Source: Leptospira perdikensis (lineage in GTDB: Bacteria > Spirochaetota > Leptospiria > Leptospirales > Leptospiraceae). Taken from it: DNA of 64,000 bases. The notes beneath the pieces were generated by a model. That model was not told the DNA's origin. It did not search any database and saw only the letters and a program-made list of their open reading frames with translations. This document shows, piece by piece, positions 29,049 through 38,990 of the stretch. A program made the position numbers and the translations under genes. Numbering within the stretch: the stretch's first letter is position 1; each line of letters starts with the position of its first letter. Where the stretch lies: NCBI RefSeq assembly GCF_004769575.1, contig NZ_RQGA01000003.1:372001-436000 (forward strand), given 5' to 3'.

Positions 29049-30035
29049 TTGGATTTCAACTTTCAAATTTATCATGACTTTGTCTGGGGATTTTGGCCTG
29101 GACTGGTTGTTGTATTTGGAGTTGGGTTCTTTGTTGGTTATTTAGCATCCTTTTTGGGACTCGGGGGAGGGTTTATCTACACTCCCTTCTTTCATAGTTT
29201 CTTTCACCTTACGGCAGTTCAAGCAGTTGCCGTTTCTTTGGCACAGATGCCGGTCTCTTCTCTTTCTGGCCTTTTTGTGTATCACAAAAACAATAAAATC
29301 AGATGGAAACAAGGGTTTTTATTGTTATGTACATCGATTCCTTCCGCACAGTATACCGCTTATAAGTTCGGAAGATTTGAAGATACAGAATTCGGCAAAC
29401 AGTTGTACTATGGGATTCCATTATCAGAATTCATTTACCTGATAGTATTTACATTTTTTTTGGGAATCCTTGCCATTTATAATTTGATTACGGCTTTAAA
29501 GAGAAGGAAAAAATACTACCAATCTTTGGAAATGTTGTCTGAAAATTCGCATCCAACTCCGATAGTTGCATCCGAAAGATCTGATTCGAATTCCAAACCT
29601 GGTTCAAACGCAAATCTGTCAGTATCAACTCAAAAGAATCATACAGAAACCTTTTCTTATTCCCGCAAATCGGTTTTGATTGTTCTAATTACAGGAATCT
29701 TTTTTGGTTTGTTTTCTTCTCTTTTTGGGATCGGTGGTGGATTCCTTGCTGTTCCTCTTTTTGTGTATTACTTTCGAATGAGCCCTGTGGAAGCAGTTGC
29801 CACTTCCTTTCTAGGGATTTTTCTCACATCCTTTGGAACGAGTATTATGTTTTTTTTCCAAGGTAAATTGCATTTGGAACTTGCACTCATTGGAAGTTTC
29901 GGAGGGATCTTTGGTGCGAGAATTGGCTCCCTAAAAGCAGTGAATGCCAAACCTTATAGTATCTTACTTGTGACAGCTGTTTTCCAATTTTTAGTAGTGA
30001 TTTGGTACGTAATCGGAAAACTTCCTAAATTCTAA
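29049..30035 (+). CDS. TauE/SafE family (DUF81) membrane transporter
   Basis: This 328-aa protein has about eight membrane segments in two related halves, each with a glycine-rich segment (FLGLGGGFIYTP and LFGIGGGFLAVP). The halves are joined by a long polar cytoplasmic loop (about residues 155-215). The family exports sulfite or organosulfonates, but the substrate here is unknown. The start is TTG, five bases after the lipoprotein stop, and its ribosome site is weak, consistent with translational coupling. Confidence 0.88.
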   Translation: MDFNFQIYHDFVWGFWPGLVVVFGVGFFVGYLASFLGLGGGFIYTPFFHSFFHLTAVQAVAVSLAQMPVSSLSGLFVYHKNNKIRWKQGFLLLCTSIPSAQYTAYKFGRFEDTEFGKQLYYGIPLSEFIYLIVFTFFLGILAIYNLITALKRRKKYYQSLEMLSENSHPTPIVASERSDSNSKPGSNANLSVSTQKNHTETFSYSRKSVLIVLITGIFFGLFSSLFGIGGGFLAVPLFVYYFRMSPVEAVATSFLGIFLTSFGTSIMFFFQGKLHLELALIGSFGGIFGARIGSLKAVNAKPYSILLVTAVFQFLVVIWYVIGKLPKF

Positions 30036-30069
30036 TTTGTTAGAAAAATACAACGATAGTGAAGTATAC

Positions 30070-31254
30070 TTAAATCATAAAACTTTTGATTTCTCGTCTC
30101 GGAGAATCATAATCGTAAGAACTCCTTCCCATCCGCGCAATCAATTGGATTTGTTCATTTTGTTTTAAACCGAGTAGAGTTTTTAATTGTTCGGTGAAGA
30201 CTCTACTTTCTGGATAATCTTCTACCGATTGGTTCATTGTGTGGAAGGCAATATTTCTTACTGCGCAGGCTAAACTGACGCGCATAAAATCTCGTCCTGT
30301 TTCAATCCAAGTGCCTTCGTCATCAGATTTTTTTGTAATCACAAAAACGAGAGCCTTAGAAGAATACACTTGGTTTTGGAACATTTGGATTCCGGCAGCT
30401 TTAGAAGATTCGGAATGCCAAGTTTCTTTTGATAAATCGACAAAGAATGTTTTGGCAAACCAAAGTTTGATTCCCGAAAGTCCATTGCCTTCAAGAGTGA
30501 GTCCATCTCGTTTGTTATAGATGTCTTCTTGGGAAACACGAAACCACTTTCGATTCAGTTCATTTGATTCTGTACGATTGGTTTCCATGGCAAAAGCTGC
30601 ATCCAGTATCGGAAGGATAGATTCTAATTGTTTAGGATCATTGATAAAGAGTAATTGGTGTCGGCTTGGACCCATTAACATTTTTAAGTCATCAATTTCT
30701 TCGTTAGTAATGATCTCTCCCGAATAAACGGAACGATTCATACGACGGTTTGGAATTCCGGAAAATAAAAAGTCATGAACACATTTTGATTTAGGAAAAA
30801 TTGCAAATTTTGCCACTGGGTTTAAGTGAAAGGTTTTTGGACCTGGTTTTCCTTTGGGGAAATAAGTGATTTTGGTATCAAACATTAGTTTATCGGCCGT
30901 TAGATGAGCTAATTCCAAAAAAGTACCTTGGGTATGAAAGAACTGGCGATTGCGAGAATCGATTTCTGGAAGTTGTTTGTCTGCGTCACCAAAAAGTAAA
31001 AATTCTGAATCGGAAACCCGTCTGATTTTCCAAGGTTGGGAATTGTGGGAATTGGGAGCAAGCAGGGCTGTTATGAGGATCTGGTCCAAGGGTTTGGTAA
31101 ATCCAAGTGACTCAGCGTATTCCAAGGGGTCTTTTCTGTGGTTCTGGGAATCCTTGGCGGTATAGGCGTACAATTTGGTTTGTAATGTAGAAAGGGAAAC
31201 CATGGCGCCAGTGGCAAAACTATTCCATAAAAATCTTTTTCTTGTGAGCTTCAT
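30070..31254 (-). CDS. Acg-type nitroreductase-like flavoprotein with export signal
   Basis: The start is taken as the ATG at 31254 (MKLTRKRFLW) because an AGGGA element precedes it; a longer frame reaches 31284. The N-terminus has TRKRFL followed by a hydrophobic stretch, resembling a twin-arginine signal with Arg-Lys in place of Arg-Arg. The mature part has APNSHNSQPWKI, typical of the nitroreductase/Acg group, and a C-terminal ARMGRS segment. It would bind FMN; the substrate is unknown. It is divergent from the FrnE-like gene. Confidence 0.78.
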   Translation of the reverse strand: MKLTRKRFLWNSFATGAMVSLSTLQTKLYAYTAKDSQNHRKDPLEYAESLGFTKPLDQILITALLAPNSHNSQPWKIRRVSDSEFLLFGDADKQLPEIDSRNRQFFHTQGTFLELAHLTADKLMFDTKITYFPKGKPGPKTFHLNPVAKFAIFPKSKCVHDFLFSGIPNRRMNRSVYSGEIITNEEIDDLKMLMGPSRHQLLFINDPKQLESILPILDAAFAMETNRTESNELNRKWFRVSQEDIYNKRDGLTLEGNGLSGIKLWFAKTFFVDLSKETWHSESSKAAGIQMFQNQVYSSKALVFVITKKSDDEGTWIETGRDFMRVSLACAVRNIAFHTMNQSVEDYPESRVFTEQLKTLLGLKQNEQIQLIARMGRSSYDYDSPRREIKSFMI

Positions 31255-31306
31255 TATTTTCCCTTTTATGGTTCTAGATCTCAATTGGATGGGAGTCTAA
31301 TCTAAA

Positions 31307-31981
31307 ATGTCAACCAACTCTGAACCTTTTTCCATTGATATCGTATCTGATGTAGCTTGCCCTTGGTGTTATGTAGGGAAAAAGAAACTCGAGTTGGCTC
31401 TCCAAACAGTCGGAGACAAAATCGATCCACAAGTTCGATGGAGACCTTTCCAATTGTCCCCAGAAATTCCAGAATCTGGAATTGATTACAAAGAACACCT
31501 AACGCAAAAATTCGGAAGTTTAGACAGGTTGGATGGTGCATGGCAACGTCTGACAGAAATTGGAAAAGGAATTGGGATTTCTTTTCAATTCGATGCAATT
31601 CCTAAAGCTACCAATACACTTGTACTACACGCTCTGGTTGCAGGTCTTTCTACTCTAGAAGAACAAGCTAAGTTAGTCGATTTATTCTTTGCTGCTAACT
31701 TTACTGAAGGAAAAGATCTTACTGATAAAGAAGTTGTTTGGAAAGTAGCAGAGCCTGTTTATAAAGACCGTACAAAATTTGATTCCGTATTTGCTGATCC
31801 AGAACTCAAAGAACATATCCGACAAGAAATTCTTTATTACCATCAAAATGGGATTAGCGGTGTTCCGTATTTCATTGTGGGTGGTAAGTATGCTGTCAGT
31901 GGAGCACAAGATCCTTCTGTTTTTGTGGAAGTGATTGAGACAGTATTAAAAGAACGCGAGTCAGAAAAACAAAGTCAATAA
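31307..31981 (+). CDS. DsbA-family oxidoreductase, FrnE-like
   Basis: This cytoplasmic thioredoxin-fold protein of 224 aa has the CPWC active site near residues 18-21 (DVACPWCYVGKK) and the cis-Pro motif GVPYF near 186. The large helical insert and length match FrnE/DsbA-like isomerases. There is no signal peptide, so it acts in the cytosol, probably in disulfide handling or stress response. It precedes the RND pump gene by about 60 bases. Confidence 0.9.
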   Translation: MSTNSEPFSIDIVSDVACPWCYVGKKKLELALQTVGDKIDPQVRWRPFQLSPEIPESGIDYKEHLTQKFGSLDRLDGAWQRLTEIGKGIGISFQFDAIPKATNTLVLHALVAGLSTLEEQAKLVDLFFAANFTEGKDLTDKEVVWKVAEPVYKDRTKFDSVFADPELKEHIRQEILYYHQNGISGVPYFIVGGKYAVSGAQDPSVFVEVIETVLKERESEKQSQ

Positions 31982-32044
31982 CTTTCTATTTCACCTTGAC
32001 CGAACATTCAATATTTTTAGGTTGATTCTAATCGAATTATATTT

Positions 32045-35000
32045 ATGAAAAAAATTATACATTTCTTCGTCTACAAACCATTAGTCGCCAACTTGGTTTT
32101 TATCTTTCTCTTCCTTGCTGGAATGATCTCTGTTCTTTCTATGAAACGAGAGGCATTCCCTCGGGTAAACTTTCGCCAAGTACGTGTTCTCACCGTATAT
32201 CCTGGAGCTAGTCCAGTGGATGTGGAGAAAAAAGTTACCATTCCCATTGAAGAGAAATTACGGGAAGTAGAAGGATTGGACTCAGTTCGATCCATCTCTC
32301 GTAATTCCGAATCTGATATCAGTATCAAAATTGATTTAGAACACAATAACCCTGATGGTGTTGTGAACGATATCCGACGTGCTGTAGATCGTGTGACTAA
32401 TTTACCGACACAGGTTAAGGATCGTCCCATTGTTACTGAACAAAAGAGCTCCAACTTTCCTGTATTAGAGATAGCGATTCATGGTGCAATGAATGAGATG
32501 GAACTTCAAGAAATGGGACGTTTCATTGAAGATGAAATGCGGAAAGTTTCTGGAGTATCTCGTGTCGATGCTTTTGGGAAAAGAAAGGAAGAATGGCGCA
32601 TTCGTGTCGATCCTGATTTAAAGAAACGTTATACACTTGGTTTTTCAGATATCATCAACGCCATTTCAAAAAGAAATATTAGTGTTCCTGCGGGATCTTT
32701 TTTAAGACCGATTACCCAAGACATTCGTGTCACTGGTGAAATTAGTGAAATCAACGATATTAAAAATATCCCCATTCGTTCGAATGAAACAGGTAATACG
32801 ATTCTTTTATCACAAGTTGCCAATGTAAAAGATACCTATGAAAGACCAAGGGTTGTAGCCGTTGTCAATGGAGAACCTGCTTATGTTTTACAAATCATCA
32901 AAAAAGACAGTGCGGACATCATTCGAACTGTAGAAGCAGTTCAAGAACGAATTGCTGAGTTAAAAAAACAAATACCAGCAAACATTCAGTTTACGGAACT
33001 GAACAACGAAGGGGCTCGGGCGATCAAACGATTGGATGTGGTGATCACTAACTCATTACAAGGTTTGTTTTTAGTTGTTTTAGTGTTAATTCTCTTTTTC
33101 AGTCTTAAGGATTCACTACTTACCAGTCTTTCTTTGCCATTGACATTGTTTGCGACAACGATTGCATTCCCTATTTTTGATGTTTCCTTTAACTTGGTGT
33201 CCATGCTTGGGATTATCATTTCTCTTGGTATGTTAGTTGATAACAGTATTATCATATCAGAGAACATCTATAAATACAGATCTAAAAAAATGGATTCTAA
33301 GGAAGCTGCCGTACTTGGTGCTAGCGAGTTATTTGTTCCTATCATTGGATCTTATTTAACCACAGTAGCAGCTTTTTTACCGATGGCATTTATGTCAGGT
33401 ATTATGGGTAAATTCATTTGGCAAATACCGTTCATGGTAATTGTAGCTTTGACTTTATCATTGTTTGAGTCGTTTTTGTTACTTCCTGTTCGTTATGCAC
33501 AGTTCACATCACACGAAGTTAAAAAACGTTCGAAACATCGCGAAAAATTTCGTTCAGTTTTAGAAAATGGATTTGAATCTTTAAAATCTGGTTTCACCAA
33601 TTTTATTACGAAGGTAGTGAACCGTCCATTCATCGCCCTTGGATCCATTCTCATAGTATTTTTATCTTCTTGTGGCCTTGTGGGACTCATGAATTTCAAT
33701 TTGTTTCCGAAGGAAGGAATTGATTATGTTATGGTTCGGGCTGAGTTTCCTCCAGATTTTTCTTCGCAGGAAACCACAAAACAACTGCAATACTTCCAAC
33801 CAATTTTAGATAGAATTCCTAAATCGGAAGTTCAAAGTATCATATTAAAAATTGGAATTCAACAGACAGATCCAACAGATCCACTCACTCGGATTGGTGA
33901 ACAATTAGGAATGGCTCAGATCATTTTGGTTCCAGAAACAGAACGAAAACGAACGGCCCAAGAGATATTTGGTGAATTGGAACCGGATTTAAAAAAACTT
34001 CCGGGTGCTGTATCTGTAATGGTAGATTTAGTTGTGAACGGTCCACCAATTGGAGCGGCTGTGACTGTGGCCATTGAAGGTCGCGATTATAAAACTTTGA
34101 AACAAATTTCAAATGAGATGCAAGGTTTCTTAAAAAAACAAGAAGGTGTCATCAACATCAATGATGATTACAAACCGGGTAGAGAAGAAATACAAATTCG
34201 AGTAAAGGATACTGCCTCAGCCATTACGGGAATTGACACAGAAATTACAGCTTATTATGTTCGAACAGCTATGGAGGGACTAGAAGCATCTAACTTTCGT
34301 AAGGGTAAAGATGAAGTAAAGATAGTCATTCAGAATGATGATCAGTTTCGCGATGGATTGGAAGATTTGGATTCCATTCAAATTTCCAATAAATTTGGTC
34401 TACTAACACCGATTACTGCTGTTACTACAAAAACAAGAGTCCAAGGAATAGAAGCCTTGTATCATAATGATTATGAAAAGGCCATTACCGTACTTGCGGA
34501 TGTAGATGAGGCAAAAACAAGTTCAACCATTGTAAATGGGAAGATTGTGGAAGAGTTCGGAAATATTGGTAAAAAGTATCCTGGTTATAAAATCAAATTC
34601 CGGGGGGAACAAGAAGAAACTGCCAAGTCTATGGTTTCTCTTCTTACCGCTGGTGTTTTGGCTTTTTTTGGGATATTTGCCATCCTTGCGATCATCTTCA
34701 ATAGTATCAAAAAACCAGTCCTTATTTTGTTATCGATTCCTTTAGGTTTTGTGGGTGTGGTATTTGGATTTTTGATTTCGGGTAAGGCTCTTAGTTTTCT
34801 TGCTATGATTGGTATCATTGGACTTGCGGGAGTTATTGTAAACGCCTCAATCGTACTTGTGGACACCATTCAAGAATTCCAAGCGAGAGGGGAAGGGTTA
34901 TATGATTCTCTCATCCATGCTTCCTCAGAAAGATTCAGACCCATTTTGGTGACAACCCTCACTACGATGGCCGGTATGATTCCTACGGCCTATGCAATTG

Positions 35001-35131
35001 GTGGATCAGATCCACTTCTCATTCCTATGACACTTTCTTTGGCTTGGGGACTTGGATTTGGAACCTTTGGTTCTCTTATCTTTATCCCTGCAAGTTTCTC
35101 TGCTTATTACAAATTAAAGAAAAGAAAGTAG
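32045..35131 (+). CDS. RND efflux transporter, AcrB/HAE1-like
   Basis: At 1028 aa it has the full RND layout: a membrane segment at about residues 10-28, a large periplasmic loop, a cluster of segments (about 335-480), a second loop and a second cluster (about 865-1020). The proton-relay region reads GMLVDNSIIISEN, with one Asp where many drug pumps have two. Substrate is unknown. No membrane-fusion protein or TolC-like channel gene adjoins it. Its stop abuts the stop of the convergent DUF2804 gene. Confidence 0.92.
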   Translation: MKKIIHFFVYKPLVANLVFIFLFLAGMISVLSMKREAFPRVNFRQVRVLTVYPGASPVDVEKKVTIPIEEKLREVEGLDSVRSISRNSESDISIKIDLEHNNPDGVVNDIRRAVDRVTNLPTQVKDRPIVTEQKSSNFPVLEIAIHGAMNEMELQEMGRFIEDEMRKVSGVSRVDAFGKRKEEWRIRVDPDLKKRYTLGFSDIINAISKRNISVPAGSFLRPITQDIRVTGEISEINDIKNIPIRSNETGNTILLSQVANVKDTYERPRVVAVVNGEPAYVLQIIKKDSADIIRTVEAVQERIAELKKQIPANIQFTELNNEGARAIKRLDVVITNSLQGLFLVVLVLILFFSLKDSLLTSLSLPLTLFATTIAFPIFDVSFNLVSMLGIIISLGMLVDNSIIISENIYKYRSKKMDSKEAAVLGASELFVPIIGSYLTTVAAFLPMAFMSGIMGKFIWQIPFMVIVALTLSLFESFLLLPVRYAQFTSHEVKKRSKHREKFRSVLENGFESLKSGFTNFITKVVNRPFIALGSILIVFLSSCGLVGLMNFNLFPKEGIDYVMVRAEFPPDFSSQETTKQLQYFQPILDRIPKSEVQSIILKIGIQQTDPTDPLTRIGEQLGMAQIILVPETERKRTAQEIFGELEPDLKKLPGAVSVMVDLVVNGPPIGAAVTVAIEGRDYKTLKQISNEMQGFLKKQEGVININDDYKPGREEIQIRVKDTASAITGIDTEITAYYVRTAMEGLEASNFRKGKDEVKIVIQNDDQFRDGLEDLDSIQISNKFGLLTPITAVTTKTRVQGIEALYHNDYEKAITVLADVDEAKTSSTIVNGKIVEEFGNIGKKYPGYKIKFRGEQEETAKSMVSLLTAGVLAFFGIFAILAIIFNSIKKPVLILLSIPLGFVGVVFGFLISGKALSFLAMIGIIGLAGVIVNASIVLVDTIQEFQARGEGLYDSLIHASSERFRPILVTTLTTMAGMIPTAYAIGGSDPLLIPMTLSLAWGLGFGTFGSLIFIPASFSAYYKLKKRK

Positions 35132-36163
35132 TTAGTAATGATTCAGAACATCTTCGGCAAAACCGAGGGTGTTCTCCAGTTTCAATTTTTTTCCATTATC
35201 TAAAACCACAGTTCCGTTAAAAGTTCCAAATACTTGGTGTTGCACCGTTTTAATGATTAAAAAATTCATATAAGAATTTCTATCGACTATCGGTGTGAAA
35301 TCTAATTCCAAACGATTGTTATTCGAAATAAATTTCCAGGGAGCCATGTAGTTTTTGGTATCAATGATAAAATCCACTTCCTCTAGTTTATGAATTTTAC
35401 CATCATAAAGAATGATGTTTTCAGAAGCAGGACTTCGGTCTGTAAATCCATAGCCTAAATTGAGACCAAATGGTTTCCCATCTACCCAAGCCGAGAGTGA
35501 ACTCCAATACCATCTGTTTTTATAAGTCCAAACTCCTCGACCCCAATCCAAAGCCCCGAAGTCTTTTTTGGAATCAAATTGATACGTAGTATTTCCAACG
35601 AACACTTTTCCGGAAGCAGGCATACAATTGATTTTAGTATTATAGTAAAATGCTTTTCTGTTCTCTTTCCAAGATGTTGCGATATTCATCGATTCCATTT
35701 TAGGTTCGGTAAGTTCAATTTTTCCTTTGATACCTTTGGTCCCATCAGGTGCTTCAAAAGATTTGGATTCAAATTCTAAAATTCGTTTTCCGTTTATGAC
35801 TTCAAATCGGAGTTTCAGTTTTTTATCTTCAAACTGAACGAGTCCGCTACTACTGACTCGTGGAAATCCTGTTTTGCCAAGAGGCAAAACAGAAAGAGTG
35901 TCAATTTGTTTGAATGTTCCTCGTTTGAAATCTAAAAAACAAATAGCAAATAATCCCGCATAACCCAAATCAGATGCCGTTAGTGTGATTCCAAATTCTT
36001 TTGTAGGTGATAAAATAGAGTAATAATCCCATTCCTTGATTTTTAATGCAGAGGCAGCAATACTTTCACGGTTATAAGTCCAAAAAGGAGACCTAGCCCA
36101 ACCTTCTTCCGTAAGGGTTCCATCAGTTTTTAATAAAGGGATTTGTTTTTTTATTTCAGGCAT
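35132..36163 (-). CDS. DUF2804 domain protein
   Basis: The protein matches the DUF2804 family, with the conserved DWGRGVWTYKNRWYW segment near residues 205-220 and many beta-strand-like aromatic motifs. No signal peptide or membrane segment is seen. The ATG at 36163 (MPEIKKQ) is preferred to an upstream TTG at 36175; neither has a good ribosome site. Function is not established. It is divergent from the GMC oxidoreductase gene. Confidence 0.8.
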   Translation of the reverse strand: MPEIKKQIPLLKTDGTLTEEGWARSPFWTYNRESIAASALKIKEWDYYSILSPTKEFGITLTASDLGYAGLFAICFLDFKRGTFKQIDTLSVLPLGKTGFPRVSSSGLVQFEDKKLKLRFEVINGKRILEFESKSFEAPDGTKGIKGKIELTEPKMESMNIATSWKENRKAFYYNTKINCMPASGKVFVGNTTYQFDSKKDFGALDWGRGVWTYKNRWYWSSLSAWVDGKPFGLNLGYGFTDRSPASENIILYDGKIHKLEEVDFIIDTKNYMAPWKFISNNNRLELDFTPIVDRNSYMNFLIIKTVQHQVFGTFNGTVVLDNGKKLKLENTLGFAEDVLNHY

Positions 36164-36295
36164 GAACCGATTCAAAAGGATAAATCACTTTCGGCGAGAA
36201 GTTTTTGTTAGAATCATTAAGACCGAATTGACAGGAATTGAATTCCATTGCAGACTCGGTTTCGCTTACGCACTGCAAACAAGGAAAAACGAACC

Positions 36296-38053
36296 ATGAG
36301 TCAATCCATTCCAAAAGAACAAAATTATGATTATGACTTTATTATCGTAGGGTCTGGTTTTGGAGGATCTGTTTCCGCTTATCGGTTATCACAAAAAGGT
36401 TATAAGGTTTTAGTGATTGAATCAGGAAAAAGATGGAAATCAACCGACTTCCCTAAAACCAATTGGAGTCTTCGTAAGTACTTATGGATGCCAAAGTTAG
36501 GTTTTTATGGAATTCAAAGAATCAACTTACTCAATGATTTTTTACTTGTGAGTGGGGCAGGTGTGGGTGGTGGTTCGTTAGTTTATGCTTGTACGTTATA
36601 TGTTCCTTCATCTAAAGTATTAAACTCTCCTTTGTATTCCAAAATGGGTGGAGAAAAATCATTATTACCATATTATGATGTTGCAAAGCATATGCTTGGT
36701 GTAACAGAGAACCCACAACTTTGGGAACCGGATCAAATTTTGTTAGAAACTGCCAAAACCTTTGGTAAAGAAGATACTTTCCGAAGAACTCCCGTGGGAA
36801 TTTATTTTGGTAACAAAAAAGATTCTAAGGATCCTTTTTTTGGAGGGGACGGTCCTGATCGTGATCCTTGTAATTTTTGTGGTGGTTGTATGGTGGGTTG
36901 TCGTCATAACGCGAAAAACACTCTCGACAAAAACTATTTGTATTTAGCAGAAAAGTTGGGAGCTGTTATCCTTCCAGAAACCAAAGTCACTTCTCTCATT
37001 CCTCTAAATGAAAAAGGAATTCCTGATCCAGAAGCCAGTGGTGAGTTCGGATATGAATTAGAATCAAACAGCACAACAGGTTGGTTTGGTTATCCGAAAA
37101 AAAAGTTTCGATCCAAACAAGTAGTTCTTTCTGCCGGTGTGATGGGAACGGTTGGACTTCTACTCAAAATGCAATTTGAAAATAAAATGATTCGTTTGTC
37201 TGAAAAGTTAGGTGATACTGTTCGTACCAATAGTGAAACCGTATTACCGGTTACAGTTCCTGCAAGTAAGGGTGTTGATTATTCTCGTGGGATTGCGATC
37301 ACATCTTCTGTCCATCCCGATGAAAATACTCATATTGAACCGGTTCGGTATTCCAAAGGATCGGATTTTTTTGCTCTCCTTGCGAGTGTGATGACCGATG
37401 GGGGAGGGAAGTTTCCTAGACCTCTTAAATTTTTTTGGACAATGTTTCGCCATCCAATTTATTTTTTAAAAGCACATAACCCCGTTGGGTTTGCAAAAAA
37501 CTCTATCATCTTACTTGTGATGCAAACTGTTGATAATAGCGTACGACTTGTTCGTAAAAGGCGAATCATTTGGCCTTTCCAAAGAACCATCACATCCGCG
37601 CTTTCGAAGGGGGAACCAACACCAACTTATATCCCGATTGCCAATGCGTTTACAAGGAAACTCGCAGAGATAGTGGGTGGGATTCCTCGTAGTTCTTTCA
37701 ATGACACTCTTCTCAGTGCCCCTTTGACAGGTCATATCATGGGCGGTTGTATTGTTGCTGACTCAACTGAACGTGGTGTGATCGATATGGAAAACAAAGT
37801 GTTTGGATACGAGAACTTACGTGTTTGTGACGCATCAATGCTTACTGTGAACTTAGGTGTGAACCCTAGTTTGACCATCACAGCTCTTTCGGAACGAGCC
37901 ATGAGTTTTGTTCCTACCAAGGATAAAACAGCGATCCAATTTTTATCTTTTGAAACCAAAAAAGGTTTTGATAAAATCCTTGGTTCGATTCCGAAAAATC
38001 CTTCTGTTAAAAAATCGACTCCTGTGAGGAAACGTTTATCATTACCTAAATGA
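36296..38053 (+). CDS. GMC-family FAD oxidoreductase (cholesterol-oxidase-like)
   Basis: The dinucleotide-binding motif [11 protein letters not shown] lies at about residues 16-26. Further GMC marks are [12 protein letters not shown] and the C-terminal GHIMGGC and [14 protein letters not shown] Cys-rich segment [11 protein letters not shown] sits mid-protein, as in actinobacterial cholesterol-oxidase relatives. It probably oxidises a sterol-like or other lipophilic alcohol; the substrate is unknown. The ATG at 36296 has AAGGA ten bases upstream; the frame extends further 5' but without support. Its end overlaps the ankyrin gene (ATGA). Confidence 0.87.
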   Translation: MSQSIPKEQNYDYDFIIVGSGFGGSVSAYRLSQKGYKVLVIESGKRWKSTDFPKTNWSLRKYLWMPKLGFYGIQRINLLNDFLLVSGAGVGGGSLVYACTLYVPSSKVLNSPLYSKMGGEKSLLPYYDVAKHMLGVTENPQLWEPDQILLETAKTFGKEDTFRRTPVGIYFGNKKDSKDPFFGGDGPDRDPCNFCGGCMVGCRHNAKNTLDKNYLYLAEKLGAVILPETKVTSLIPLNEKGIPDPEASGEFGYELESNSTTGWFGYPKKKFRSKQVVLSAGVMGTVGLLLKMQFENKMIRLSEKLGDTVRTNSETVLPVTVPASKGVDYSRGIAITSSVHPDENTHIEPVRYSKGSDFFALLASVMTDGGGKFPRPLKFFWTMFRHPIYFLKAHNPVGFAKNSIILLVMQTVDNSVRLVRKRRIIWPFQRTITSALSKGEPTPTYIPIANAFTRKLAEIVGGIPRSSFNDTLLSAPLTGHIMGGCIVADSTERGVIDMENKVFGYENLRVCDASMLTVNLGVNPSLTITALSERAMSFVPTKDKTAIQFLSFETKKGFDKILGSIPKNPSVKKSTPVRKRLSLPK

Positions 38054-38961
38054 GTTTGATAGACATAGCCAAATCAGGCAGTATTGAAGAATGGGATGCC
38101 GAGATCAGTGCGGGTGCCGATCCGAATGAATTAGATTCTTATGGAACGAATGCTCTCTCCTGGATGTTAAAGATGGAGAGTGCGGAACTCTTTCGTCATG
38201 CCATCCAAAGAGGGGCCGATCCTTCTTCTCCTTATCGCACTCCAGGCAATGTCATCTTTGATGTGATCAACCAAAACAAAGAATCCTTTCTGCAAATTTT
38301 AGTGGAGACAGTTTCCGTTTGGAAAAATTCAAATCACCTTCTCACAAGAGATAAAAACGGGAACACAATCTTTCATTTGGCAGTTCTTGAATCAGCAGAA
38401 CCTCTTTGGGAGGTTTTGGAAAATTCATTATCAGAAGAGATTGTTTTTTTACGAAATGAAGAGGGACGATCTATATTTTTAGAAGCAACTATAGAAGACC
38501 GAATGGAGATAACCACCAATCTTCTATCAAAGTTCCCAAATTGTATCCAACAGATGGATCATGAAGGAAAAACGGCTCTTCATTTAGTTGTCGAAAGAAA
38601 CTTACATGAGTTATGTTCTTATCTTTTGGAAGAAGGGAATGTTTCCTTGGAAACAAAAGATAATTTGGGTAATACAGCTTTGTTTTTATCTGCTTCTGCC
38701 GATGCCGTTGAATGTATGACTGACCTTCTCCATGCCGGTGCCAATCCTTTTGTTTGGGGAGAAAATGAGGAATCAATCACAAGGTTACTGGATCGTGAAA
38801 AATTTGGTCACTCGTTTAAAACTTGGAAAGACTTTGTGATCCAAAAAGCAATCCTCGGCGCGGGGTATTTACGCCGAGAAGAAATGATCGAATTTCTTCG
38901 AAAAGAAAAACCATTCAAACCAGAAGAGCTAACCAAAGCGAAGTTAGTCGATCTGATCTGA
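38050..38961 (+). CDS. Ankyrin-repeat protein
   Basis: This 303-aa cytoplasmic protein is built of ankyrin repeats: units such as [38 protein letters not shown] and [14 protein letters not shown] are spaced at about 33 residues. There is no signal peptide. It is translationally coupled to the GMC oxidoreductase gene and so may bind or protect that enzyme, similar to ankyrin proteins linked to catalases in other bacteria. The partnership is an inference. Confidence 0.88.
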   Translation: MSLIDIAKSGSIEEWDAEISAGADPNELDSYGTNALSWMLKMESAELFRHAIQRGADPSSPYRTPGNVIFDVINQNKESFLQILVETVSVWKNSNHLLTRDKNGNTIFHLAVLESAEPLWEVLENSLSEEIVFLRNEEGRSIFLEATIEDRMEITTNLLSKFPNCIQQMDHEGKTALHLVVERNLHELCSYLLEEGNVSLETKDNLGNTALFLSASADAVECMTDLLHAGANPFVWGENEESITRLLDREKFGHSFKTWKDFVIQKAILGAGYLRREEMIEFLRKEKPFKPEELTKAKLVDLI

Positions 38962-38990
38962 TTTTATCTCTTTTGATTAGATCAAGTTTT

